Source of the DNA: Peronospora farinosa | Lineage: Eukaryota > Oomycota > Peronosporomycetes > Peronosporales > Peronosporaceae | Direction of reading: 5' to 3' | Length of the DNA: 57,274 nt | Assembly (NCBI GenBank): GCA_947646735.1 | Contig: CANTFK010000402.1 | Coordinates: 1 to 57,274, forward strand | Part shown: positions 23,988 through 33,606 of the stretch, in pieces | How positions within the stretch are numbered: position 1 is the first letter of the stretch | How the letters are laid out: each line of letters opens with the position of its first letter | The notes under the pieces: model-generated | Databases searched by the model: none | Told to the model about the DNA's origin: nothing | The model's input: only the letters and a program-made list of their open reading frames with translations | Translations under genes and position numbers: made by a program

Positions 23988-25022
23988 ATGCAAGAAGATG
24001 TGGTACAACAACTCCGGATGGATAGGATCCGAGATGTGCAAGAAGAGGAGAGCTGGGTACGCGAGTTGAATGCATATTTGAATGGAGACTGGAATGACTT
24101 GTCGGTGGAAGCGGCTCGAACTTGCAGCAAAATGTCGGAAGACTACGAGATAAGTGAAGAAGGACTGCTAGTGTACTGCCCCGGTCAGAGAATCGAGGGG
24201 GACGACCGAGACATAACTGCCAGATTGGTGATACCTGAGAGTCTCCAAGCCGACGTCCTCCATCATTATCATACGAGTTTGGAAGGTGGCCATCAAGGAA
24301 TCGGGCGTGCTTATCATCGGATCCGACGATATTGTCATTGGAGGGGTCTGTTCCGGAGTGTGCAGAAATATGTGGGTCAGTGCATGGATTGCGAGACTGG
24401 GAAAGGGTGGCCCACTTTACAAGGGAAGTCTCCGGGGAATGTTGAAGCGACGTACCCCTTCCAAATTATCGCGATGGACCACATACCCTCTCTCCCCAAG
24501 TCGCATAAAGGAAATACGGAACTACTGATCTGGGTCGACCTGTTCACAGGTAATGTGATGGCTAAAGCAAGTGCGTCACGGACAGCCCAGACAGTAGCTG
24601 AGGAATATGAAGAATGCGTTTTCCGCCGTTTTGGTGCCAGTGAGACGATCCGTCACGATCGGGAACCGGGGTTTATGTCGGACTTCTTCCGAGCGCTCAG
24701 TCGTATGGTGGGTCAACGTCAGAGAGCAACCATGGCCTACCGACCTCAAGCGAACGGCACTGCGGAGAGAATGGTCCAGACTCCAACAAGATCGCTCAAG
24801 ATGTATGTGGCCGACGTGGGACAGCGAGACTGGCATGAATGCGCGGAACGTTTAGCGTTCGCGTTAAACACGGCTCAAGACAGAGTGCGGGAGGAAACAC
24901 TGTTCTATCTGGTCCATGGATGGGATTCTAGGAAGGGTATGCTAAGAAATTGGCCCACCTCTGGCACGGACCATTCCGAGTTCGGGAATTGGTCGGAGAT
25001 CATGCAGTACGTTTGGAACTAG
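23988..25022 (+). pseudogene. Integrase core, unit 3
   Basis: Same 344-codon frame with complete HHCC and D,D-35-E residues as units 1 and 2. Confidence 0.88.
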
Positions 25023-25335
25023 GAGGCACAGAATATAGACTATTCCCAATCGTGTACATCTACAAGCTCAAGCCCGTCAGAGAATTCCCCGATCGACCGA
25101 ACAGCGAGCTGAAGGTGGATGGAACGGATCGAGTCGACTTTGACGAATGTCTGCTACCCGAAGACAGCTGGGTGCGGGAATTGGAAGAGGGCGAGTATGA
25201 AGTCGAAGAAATTTTAGAGAGCCGTACAGGTATGAAACTCGGTATGAACGGTAGAAACGAGAATTCCTCGTGCAATGGAAGGGACACCCTGACCCCTCGT
25301 GGGTGAAGGAAGTGGATCTTAATTGCGGAGAATAA
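24950..25335 (+). pseudogene. Integrase C-terminus and chromodomain, unit 3
   Basis: Same frameshifted chromodomain as the other units. 25336-25867 is the post-pol region with the same short ORFs. Confidence 0.75.
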
Positions 25336-25867
25336 CTCCGCACTTCGAGTGCAAGAAGACAAGCCATTCCCGCTTCGAAGTAATGCAAAATCATGAAAAC
25401 TAGCGAACTATACCAAGATCCTTAAAGGTAGACCTGGTAGACCTGGTCCTTATTGGTTGACCGGTACCTCGTTGGTCGACTTGGGTCTCCTATAGGGAGA
25501 CCTTCACTTTTCACGAGTCCGATGTATAGAAGAATGAAGAAAAAAAGAAAAAAGGAGAAGGACTGACAAGAATCCCAATAAACAGAGGAAAGTATGGCAG
25601 AGGATATGGAAGATGGACAGACTCTCAAAAATAGGATCGAAGAGAACGATGTGTTGGTGTTTATAGGAAAACCTTAAAGGGAGGCCCAAACTTACTCTTG
25701 AGGCGCGGGACTATAGTTTCAAGATGGGGCACGGAAGACATGGCTGGAACGACACGAGTTAGAGATGGACGACCAACAAAGAGGACAGTAAAGGACCTAC
25801 GTGACGAAGGAAGTGAAGACATGCGCGTGCTCAATCCGTTGTACGGCTGAGCAAGTGCAGGGGCGGC

Positions 25868-27001
25868 TGTGGTGAAGTGCTGTCTTTGCGATATGGGGAT
25901 CCCAGAATCCAGTTGGATTCGGAGTATAGACCGTGGGTCAGGGACAGGAGACCAGAAAGATAGGGGCCTCAAAGGGGAGCGACCGTTGGCGGAGAACAAT
26001 CTGCAGGACCCACAGAAGAAAAATCAGTATCAAGGTACCGGTTAGCTGGTGCCGAAGAAAGTGGACCATGACCTTCCATTGATCGACCCGGTTCCTCGTT
26101 GGTAGGCCCAGGCCCCTCATCGGTCGACCCGGTCTCTCGTTGGTAGCCCTGGGTCCCTCATTGGTCGACCCGGAAGATCTGGATCCCTCATTGGTCGACT
26201 CGGTCTTTGGGTGGTAGACCTGGGCCCCTCATTGGTAGACTCTGCCTCTCGTTGATAGACCTGGGTTATCGGCGATCGACCTTGGCCCTTCGGGGTTCAG
26301 CCACTCCGGACCAGTTAACACAAGAATCAGACCAGTCGACGCAAGGAATTAGAGCTTCAGGCAAGGATAGAGTAAAGGAGTTAAAAGGATAGGACCTTTT
26401 AAATACTACTCAATTTGCGATCTACGTGGCACGACTCCGTCACCCAAGAAGAACTTGCTCTAAGTTACTCACTGTTCCGGGAAGGGATATATTTTGGCCC
26501 CCCGTCGAAGACAGTTGTGTAGCGAAGTTCAAGTGCGCATAGAGCTCCAGGATATATTTGGCCTATGAGCTCGTTCGAGTAGCAACACCCCCCAAGACCC
26601 ACTATCGGAAGCGGTCTCCCTCACCTCAAGGTCCGGGAGCAACGTAAAGTTCAGGTGGTTGATACCCCTGAAACACGAAGGAAAAGGCCAGGGAAAGGCC
26701 AGGGATAAGCTCCCTGAAGAATTTGGCTCTAAGTCCACTCTCGACAAGGTCGATCGAGTGGCCACCTACCTGCCCACCGAGTGAAGCATATCCACTCGAG
26801 GCCCCCCAGGTCTACCTCCCTCAAGGCAGACGTCTACATCCTCACCAAGTCTTCCGAAGAGTGCAATCCGCCAGCCGACGGGTGCACAAGGTGAGAGAAG
26901 GCTCATACGCGGCATCGGGGTACCCCCTCCGACAGTCGGCAGTCCGGCACAGTGAGTGGTTTGGGGTCTCATCATACAATTTTGAGAACCCACTCCACCA
27001 C
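25868..27001 (+). repeat. Terminal LTR of the array, mosaic at its 3' end
   Basis: Matches the other array LTRs without visible change to about 26838, then departs: the last 165 bases differ by many substitutions and small indels. That end resembles the LTR of the minus-strand copy at 37607 (TCCGAAGAGTGCAATCCG) and further on the LTR at 50378 (GAGAGAAGGCTCATACGC). It ends CTCCACCAC followed by T, so the final CA is damaged. It carries the minisatellite at about 26074-26289 and C at 26812. Confidence 0.85.
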
Positions 27002-27029
27002 TGTTTTTCGTGAGCCGGGCTAGCAAGAT

Positions 27030-29108
27030 AAATTAATGCGGCAAAAAAACTTGTACACGTTTCATCGGGCGAGTGTTGTCTGGAGGTAAGGTCATTCTTT
27101 ACAGCCAAGCCACCAAGATAATCAATTATACAGGAAAGAGCCGTTAACTAGAAAAAGGTCGTGTCTTCGTCCGACTTTTTTTAACTCTGTCCAAGTAAAT
27201 GTAGCACCATTTCAAAAGAACCTAGTGCTTTTACCACACACCGAGTGTTCAACCTCGTCAACTTTACTCTCGTTCAGAAAGTCTGTCATCCGTGGCACTT
27301 GCTTACAGGGGAAGAAGCGCCCAACAAAACCGACGCAACATGATCGTGGTCTTCCCCAGATTTAAATTTCGAGCTTTAGCACACACGTCGGAATAGCGTA
27401 ATCCTGATATTTTTCATCCAAGATTCTTAATGTAATTTTACTATCAGCTTTTTGGTTCCTTAAATCAACTTAAAAGGTGCAATTGTTGCTTTGGTCATCT
27501 GCATTTAGTGAAGTAGTATTGAGCCATCTGAGGTTCCCTACATCGTTTATACATGCACACCATGAGCCAAAACAATCGTAGGAATTCATCTTCTATTAAA
27601 CGACATGAAGCATCCTTAGAGTCCTCTAGCCAGCCAAACGAAAACAAAAGGTTTTGGGCCTCATCCAACTGATCTCCACTAGTCTTCTTATCTTACAACG
27701 CCGGACTGGCTACTGCAGAATCACCTTAAAATGAAGCTCCAGCAGGAATAGCTGAGAACCAGCGATAATATATTCCCCGTAAAGCGGCTACCATGAATAA
27801 GGGAGTATTTCGCTAAAAATAATGGCGCAGCGTTGCGGGAATGTCACTCCTATAGTCTCCGCTAAATGTTTTTCCAGCCACATGCACACTTTGTGAATTA
27901 CTTCAGCCTCTTTCCCTAGTTTTAAGTTCAACCTTTAACCACATTGGTGGAGGTAAAGCCGTATTCAGTCCATTATTCCACCAAGTATATTTTCGCCACC
28001 ACGTTAATTGATCAAAATTGAAATCTATCTTTCCGTCACGCATTCTGCTAGAGGTGCCATCACATGCACAGCCTGATCACTTGCTGTTGTCCGTGAAAAA
28101 GACAGCTCCGTGTTACGCGTAGATCCATCTGTGGCCTTCGCGAATGCAAACGACGCTGTTTTCAAAAGTATCTCATTACTTCCATTCAAAATGCTGAACT
28201 CCTCGTCTGTGAACTCAAAATTCAATGGCGGCGGCAACTAATGTAAGCGTCGTCTTCATGTCGTCATTGCTAGCATACATTCGAAGAAAAGCTCCCAATC
28301 GGTATATCAAGTCCTGCTCTTGTGCTTTCTTGACTGCTGCAGCATGCTCTTTTCTCAGGCTTTACTCGTGCCGACGTGACTTTCGTCTTCTCGACTGACT
28401 TTCCATCTCTTCTCGTGCATGACTGCCGCTGTCCTATGTGTCGTTATCCGAAATGCCATCAATAGCACCGTCTCAAGGCCAGCAGATCGCCTCAGCAGCT
28501 CCTTCACCTTCCCTATCTTCATTAGCTTACTCTGCAAGATACTTGGCCGCAAATTCATACTCGTCCTTGTCTTTTACATGGTGCAGCACCAAAGCCAGCG
28601 TCTCCACCAGTGGACAGTACTTAGCGTCAACAAAGATCTGCTTTTCCAATAGTTTCCGAGCCAGCAATAATTTGCTACTCTTTACGGCCGTCGAGGCTAT
28701 CTGATACCACACGGCCACATTCATTGCGTCCAGTGCTAATGCCGAATCCAGAGCGTCATCAAATTATTGCGGCACAAAAATCATTGTCGCGAGGTTTTAG
28801 TAACGTAACTGATACCGATAGTATAAGGTATTACGTATACCTTATAATATCACTCATCTGTGATACCCCTTTTTAGAAAAATCGGTATAAAAATACATAA
28901 AGAACTTCAACCGTAATGTTTTGGTATGATGATACAACCGTCGGGTAACTCCGTTACAATGCCAGTAACGCAAGCTGCTAATTAATTATCACGACATAGG
29001 TGTAGTACGCTTGCCTCTTCGCTATCATCAGCAGCTGCGTTCAGGGAAAGAATCTTGCTTTTGCAGATCCACCACCTTGTTCTTATTGCCGCTGTCGGGC
29101 GAAGTCAT
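27030..29108 (-). pseudogene. Decayed HIR3/CABIN1-like TPR protein gene (copy A)
   Basis: Read from 29108 down, an ATG opens MTSPDSGNKNKVVDLQKQDS, then a stop. After an inserted LTR remnant the protein resumes at about 28770 with ALDAMNVAVWYQIASTAVKS and LLARKLLEK, a TPR-like helical pair that resembles HIR3/CABIN1, the scaffold of the HIR histone H3.3 chaperone complex. Further pieces in changing frames are AAAVKKAQEQDLIYRLGAFL (about 28340-28280), FTDEEFSILNGSNEILLKTA (28215-28150), VIHKVCMWLEKHLAETIGV (about 27900-27840) and LLFSFGWLEDSKDASC (about 27650-27600). Many frameshifts and stops make it a clear pseudogene. The family call rests on the TPR part only. The array LTR abuts its 3' end. 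27002-27030 holds nothing I recognise. Confidence 0.45.
28795..28958 (-). repeat. LTR remnant of the third gypsy family, inside the HIR3-like pseudogene
   Basis: Read on the minus strand from 28958 it begins TGTAACGGAGTTACCCGACG and stays similar to the LTR start at 54462 (TGCAACGGGGTTACACGACG), sharing TTACGGTTGAAGTT about 45 bases in. It includes a 10-bp perfect hairpin at 28822-28846. The right-hand end of the remnant is uncertain. The same insertion is present in copy C (55342-55506). Confidence 0.6.
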
Positions 29109-31047
29109 CTCCTGCGTGGCTACGATTTCACAATGCTGTCAAATTAATCGCTCAAAAATTAGTCTGCCTTATAGGCTGAAAGTTGTAGCGGTCGCATTAA
29201 CTATTGAAACCTGTACTACGGTAAATAGATCAAACGAGCAAGAAATATTGCGATTTTGCTAGTTATTAGAACTTTAGCTAGCAGCTTTAGAATGCTCCCA
29301 ATTTATCAATTTAGTAATGAGAGCTAGCTATTCACAATAGATGAACATGTCATCTTACATCTCGTTTTGCATTGAGCCATTTTGATTCGCGGTCGTATTC
29401 TTGAACTTGATACTGATCACACGCTTGCCAAACAGACTGTGGTGGTATCCCTTCTCGAATCGGTCGCGTGGGTTCGTGCGCACCATAAAAACGAAGCTAC
29501 CTGTGACACACACCACAATCAGAATCTTGTAAATGCTGTCGATGTACGCGTCCTCGGCTGTGACACCGTTCTTAATAGCCGCAGTGTACTTGGCGCTAAG
29601 ATCAGTCCGCCCACCACGCCACCAAGCGACCACGCCCACAAGATCGGTGAAGGCATCGCACATGTCTGTCAGAAAGCACGGGATCGTGCCTAAACCGCCA
29701 CCATACGACAACGTCAACTGGAATACGAGGACCGTTATGACTGTGTAGCTCTCATTGCGTATCAGCGTATGATCGCAATGATAACGATCTGTGAGACAAC
29801 TCCGTAGAGAAAGAGGCTTTTACGCACGAATGCATGCTCAACGTTGAATACGCGTTTGATTACTAGTCGCCCAACAAAGCTGAAAAGACCGTTGATGTAC
29901 ACGATGTAGATATTTTAGGCGGCCGTCTTGCCGAAGAGCGTGGTGGACATAGCGGAAATTTTGAACAGCATGATGAGCCTGTAGAGCTGGTTGCCAAAAA
30001 ACATGATACACATAAAAACGAAGTCAGCGACGTCATTGACTGAATGAGAGTCATTTTCTTCACCTGGGCCTTAGTGTCGTTTGCGCTCGGGTCCTTCTCC
30101 TCACGAACGGCCAGGTTCGCGACTGAATCGTACCCGCGCGAAGACCTAATACTCACGTTCTCGCCACGCTCCTGCGTCTCGTGAACAATTTCACCATGTA
30201 TATTTAGTCCACCCAAAGAGGGCGAGTTGCGCAGCTGTACAAAATTTGACTCCCATGACACATCCAATGACGATGAACAGGTTGGGCGAGTTGCGCAGCT
30301 TGCTAGTCCAAGCGATGATAGGGAGGTACGCCTTTGTCCACACGACCAAAGTCGCTCCCAGCAAAGCCAAAAACAGCTCCACGGTATTGGAAACGGGCCG
30401 ACACGGGCGAATGTAGCATGTGTCGTTTTGCTAAAGCCGCAAAAATAGCCCGTAACTAATAAAGAGACCGACAATTGAGTTAGCGTGCAACGAGATGCAG
30501 TTGATAACACAATCGATCATAAACGATGTCGTGTCAAGCATCATACCGGATCGAGGGCCATTGCGCTTTAGCCACGGACCCATGGTGGCCGTCGTGGTAC
30601 CTATCATACCCACAGAAATGTGTAGATGCATTAACCGCCATGCCTTGTCCTTCTTGCCGCAGATGCGCAGATCAATAGGATTATGGGGTACCGACCATGA
30701 GGAGATCGCACCAACCATGAAGAGATCGCACCGATGCAATGTGGCATCAAGAAAACTTGCTACCAAGAGGTGCCAGCGCTTAAACTTGATCCACGGCAGT
30801 GTCATGCACTTGCCAGGTGCAGACGGTGAGCAGATATATTTCGGCTGCGTCTTGCACCGCGGATCATTGAGTGTCGATACTGTCCAATGCTGAATCAGAA
30901 ATCCTTTGGCTTTGTCGCTGCAGGACTTGGCAGGAGGGGTCATCTTTGGCGAATAGAGGAGGCGATGAGGTAAAATTCGAAATAAATAGAAATGTGCACC
31001 CGTCTCCTAGTGAGCAATGAGAGCGCTATGAACAATTTATCCACCAG
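28959..31047. repeat. Long inverted repeat, arm A (about 2.09 kb)
   Basis: Nearly identical to the reverse complement of 33502-35593. The outer end coincides with the LTR remnant at 28958; the inner end lies in ATTTATCCACCAG at about 31047. The arm contains the decayed MFS gene and the 5' start of the HIR3-like pseudogene. Confidence 0.85.
29355..30943 (-). pseudogene. Decayed MFS transporter gene (copy A)
   Basis: A major facilitator of the kind expanded in oomycetes, resembling oxalate/formate antiporter-like members; substrate unknown. From ATG 30943 the N-terminal 170 codons run to TM3 (KFKRWHLLVASF, ISSWSVPHNPIDLRI, MGPWLKRNGPRSGMML). Later pieces in other frames are MELFLALLGATLVVWTKAYL (30382 on), the loop AVREEKDPSANDTKAQVKKM (about 30110-30060), a TM with FFGNQLY, and a 120-codon C-terminal frame (29717-29355): GGGLGTIPCFLTDMCDAF, AAIKNGVTAEDAYIDSIYKI, VRTNPRDRFEKGYHHSLFGK. 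There are several frameshifts, an in-frame stop and a 21-base tandem duplication near 30690-30730. It is a relic of a roughly 480-residue, 12-TM protein. Confidence 0.65.
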
Positions 31048-31529
31048 CTCCGATGGTTTATAACTCGTGCAGACGGGTCCTCTTACCCGTCACAAAGATT
31101 TCGGCCATTTTGAATTCATCATGGATGTGTGTGCCGCATTATCTAGAGCATTAAATTTTTACTCAAGGATTGTATCACGAAGCATCAAGCTTCGTGATAC
31201 AATTTTACAATGAGAGATTCAGCACGCCCGCAAGGGACACTCTAATAAGGAAGCTTTTACAAGATGTAGCATGCTACGAACAGTATCCCGGATGTGACCC
31301 AATCGCTTCAGCGATTGTGTGGTAGCACCATTTCAGCACGTTTGAACAAAATCGTTTAGTGCCGATGAAGATTCCTTCAACAGTAAAACTACGCATGTTT
31401 TGACACTCGCGAATGATAGCTCGCAATAGCTGGCGGCCTACTTCTTGAAAAAGAAGAGCGGAGGGTAAAATATATTTTTATGATCGTTTATATGGAAAGC
31501 GGTAGGAAAAGCGATCCTGCGGTCGGAAG
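31048..31529. other. Unassigned spacer with a perfect 15-bp hairpin
   Basis: No gene recognised. 31169-31203 is a perfect inverted repeat: 15-base arms (ATTGTATCACGAAGC and its complement) around ATCAA. Part of it recurs at 33419-33433. The rest is AT-rich and unremarkable. Confidence 0.5.
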
Positions 31530-31829
31530 ATGGAGTTTCCAAAGAAGGTAAACCAAAAAATAGTTTACTCAAGGACATCATTTACCAGCGCAGTGGTGGT
31601 ACAACGGGTGAGTCGGACCAAAATGAAAGGTCTGGAGCATGCTTTTACAAGGCGTGTCGACAGCTTGGTAAGAAGAAGTGGTGTACTTATTAACTGTGCC
31701 ACCAACGCGCAAGAACTGACGATGACACAGTATAAATCGGCTTTCATGGTGAGAGCATTCGATAAATCACTTTCGCGTGAAAACAGCCACATTAACAAGT
31801 CGAAGATAACACAAATTGAACCAGACTAG
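31530..31829 (+). CDS. Hypothetical short protein (99 aa)
   Basis: Open frame of 99 codons with a basic, Ser/Thr-rich product and no motif I recognise. Strong donor-like sites (GTGAGT at about 31608, GTAAGA at about 31669) lie inside it, so it could instead be part of a spliced transcript or chance. No homologous copy in the window. 31830-32284 shows nothing recognisable. Confidence 0.2.
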   Translation: MEFPKKVNQKIVYSRTSFTSAVVVQRVSRTKMKGLEHAFTRRVDSLVRRSGVLINCATNAQELTMTQYKSAFMVRAFDKSLSRENSHINKSKITQIEPD

Positions 31830-32284
31830 AACTTAAGAAGCATATTCTAGGGATCCAGCGAGATTGTCGAGGGGTACCGCTTGTTTAATTTTGAAAGTCT
31901 CTGATGTCTAGGGTTGACTCTGCGTGAAAAGGAATGAGCGTGGAGCGAACGGAAATGTATGAAACGCAGCTGACCGGTCACTCACATGATCAAGGACGTT
32001 GGTAACAGAGCACTTTATATACCAAGTACCATTTGAACTCATAGATTGCGTCGAAAATGACGCATCCTATAACATTACAACCAGAGGATATTCCGCTTAG
32101 ATAACGTAGTATACCAGCTACAACACTGCGCATCATATCTTTGCAGAGGACGACTGAACATGCTATAAATCCATTTGTTTATCGAATGGGAAAAGTAGTA
32201 CCATTTGTCTTCTTTTTTTACGCTACAATTGTTTTTGCTGCATTGACGCTTATTGCTCGGCGGTTGCTGCTATGACTTGTCAGT

Positions 32285-33000
32285 TTAGATGACACGATTG
32301 AGTCTGTTTGCACTTGTTGACTCGAGCATTTCAATTTTGTCATCATAATATGATAATAACGTCGGCAACAGATACTCTTTAACTGCTACAAGCATCATGT
32401 TGACAGCAATTGCCCCACACGTGACAGATTGGCCATAAGTCCCCCAACAAGCTTTTTCTTCCATTGGGTTTTCTCCAAAGGCTATAGCCAGGATGCTTAG
32501 TACAAATATTACACAACCAACGTAACACTTTGCGCTGACTACCCATTCTCTTTGTTCTGTATCAGTAACAAATGAAAGAAATTAGCAGTCACTTTCAAAA
32601 AAATAGGAAACGGTGGATGTTACGCACGCTTTAACCTCAATAATGTTGGGTCACTGGGGACCACTACCAGCACGTGCACATGGGTGCTTCTATCGTTAGC
32701 ATCTTCCGTCGTAACATTGGTCCGCATGGCTCTTTTTGACAAGCCAAAAAAGCTAAGCGGCGCATATACAACATCTAGCGGCATCAGGTCACTGGTGTCA
32801 TTCACTCCTCGATGAGTTGTCACCCACGCGTTGCCTCTCTTCGCCAGGAAGAGCCGCAGGTCAGCCGCGGCGCACGTGACCTGAAGAGGGTTCTCCTCTT
32901 TAATTTTGCACTTTAAGTCATTAACTGACTGGCTGCTGCGGATGTTCACCCTGTACACACATCCTGCTTCACCGACGAATGCATATAATAGCCTCACCAT
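32285..33000 (-). CDS. Crinkler (CRN)-like protein with a short, probably membrane-spanning C-terminus, two exons
   Basis: Exons 33000-32628 and 32556-32285 give about 214 aa. The N-terminal part (1-120) is a CRN recognition domain: MVRLLYAFVGEAG start, the ubiquitin-like segment, LFLAK at about residues 50-54 and HVLVVVP at about 109-115. In CRN effectors this N-terminus directs delivery into host cells, and C-terminal domains are exchanged just after HVLVVVP. Here exon 1 ends ten residues or so after that motif. Exon 2 adds 89 residues: a hydrophobic run after CYVGC, a short acidic loop, a second hydrophobic run (GAIAVNMMLVAV) and a charged tail. No kinase, nuclease or other known CRN C-terminus. 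I chose ATG 33000 because the family starts there, although the frame is open up to 33207. It may be a functional gene, or a relic that kept an open frame. Confidence 0.55.
32557..32627 (-). other. Predicted intron of the CRN-like gene (71 nt)
   Basis: On the minus strand it begins GTGCGT and ends GATACAG, with a pyrimidine-rich TTTCTTTCATTTG and CTAAT/CTGAT branch-like sites near the 3' end. Removing it joins two frames and opens 90 further codons; without splicing the frame stops at 32620. The length is typical of oomycete introns. An alternative donor GTAACA four bases downstream would also stay open, for about 50 codons, but gives a less protein-like product. Confidence 0.5.
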
Positions 33001-33501
33001 TGATAACCTTTTTTGTGAATGATAGAGATAAAACTGATCGATTTCTCGTATGAAAAGAATGAAGAGAAGGTCTGCGGTGACTAGGTCGATTGACCTTTTT
33101 TCGTTTCTATTCATCGGGTTCATTAACGTCAAAATTCTCTCGTGTTCAATCTGTTCGTACGCCGCAGTCTCTTTTGGCGGTGAAGATGGTGATAAGAAAA
33201 ACGACAACGAGCGCGAATAAATATTGCGAGCATACGTCAGGTAGAAGAATTTAGCGTTTTAAAAACAATGTACATAATAATTGCTTATAAAATGTATTAG
33301 CATGTATCAGAATTCGTAACTTTGTAGGACGCTCTTCTCGACTATGGCATCCCCAAAATCTAATCAGCATATCAGTGCTTTTGATCATACATATTGTGTC
33401 TCTTATTCGTGGCATCACATGCTTCGTGATACACAAAAACGATCGAGCTTTTACAGCCAAAGTTCAGTGCGAAGGCAAGAAGATCGCTGTAGACTTTCAA
33501 A
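33001..33501. other. Upstream region of the CRN-like gene
   Basis: No separate gene called. The CRN frame stays open for 69 codons upstream (to 33207) but that extension has no CRN features. A minus-strand stretch at 33500-33380 reads KVYSDLLAFALNFGCKSS, protein-like but unassigned. Contains the right 15-bp inverted repeat at 33419-33433. Confidence 0.4.
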
Positions 33502-33606
33502 GTTGGTGGATAAATCGTTCATAGCGCTCTCATTGCTCACTAGGAGACGGGTGCACATTTCTATTTATTTCGAATTATACCTCATCGCCTCCTCTATTCG
33601 CCAAAG

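Larger units (their letters stand above)
18122..25867 (+). mobile_element. Ty3/gypsy internal region, array unit 3
   Basis: 7746 bases, the same as unit 2 in length and in all reading frames. It shares the derived A at 20668 and both shorter G runs with unit 2, so units 2 and 3 are the youngest pair. Confidence 0.92.
31171..33433. mobile_element. Candidate TIR-bounded segment (2263 bp) around the CRN-like gene
   Basis: TGTATCACGAAGCAT at 31171-31185 is the exact reverse complement of ATGCTTCGTGATACA at 33419-33433. The segment between them holds an unknown plus-strand ORF and the CRN-like gene and sits between the arms of the long inverted repeat. No transposase and no clear target duplication were seen, so a non-autonomous DNA element is only a possibility; a chance or gene-fragment origin is not excluded. 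Confidence 0.3.

Noticed and set aside
1..27001. Array as a satellite or CRISPR-like repeat
   Set aside because: The 8.88-kb unit encodes retrotransposon proteins and LTRs; it is a retroelement array.
1..27001. Array as an assembly artefact
   Set aside because: Not excluded, but small differences between units (G runs, A/C variant, mosaic last LTR) argue against simple repetition of one contig.
29863..30510. 215-codon minus-strand frame, repeated at 34040-34687 and 56411-57085
   Set aside because: It joins several frames of the MFS relic out of register; its Cys/Trp/Ser-rich product is a shifted reading of transporter sequence, and the recognisable MFS segments lie in other frames.
33001..33207. 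Upstream start for the CRN-like protein (69 extra codons)
   Set aside because: CRN proteins begin with the segment starting at 33000; the extension lacks a signal peptide or other CRN feature.
33251..33460. 69-codon minus-strand frame
   Set aside because: It overlaps the right inverted repeat and has no motif; a neighbouring frame looks equally protein-like, so neither is called.
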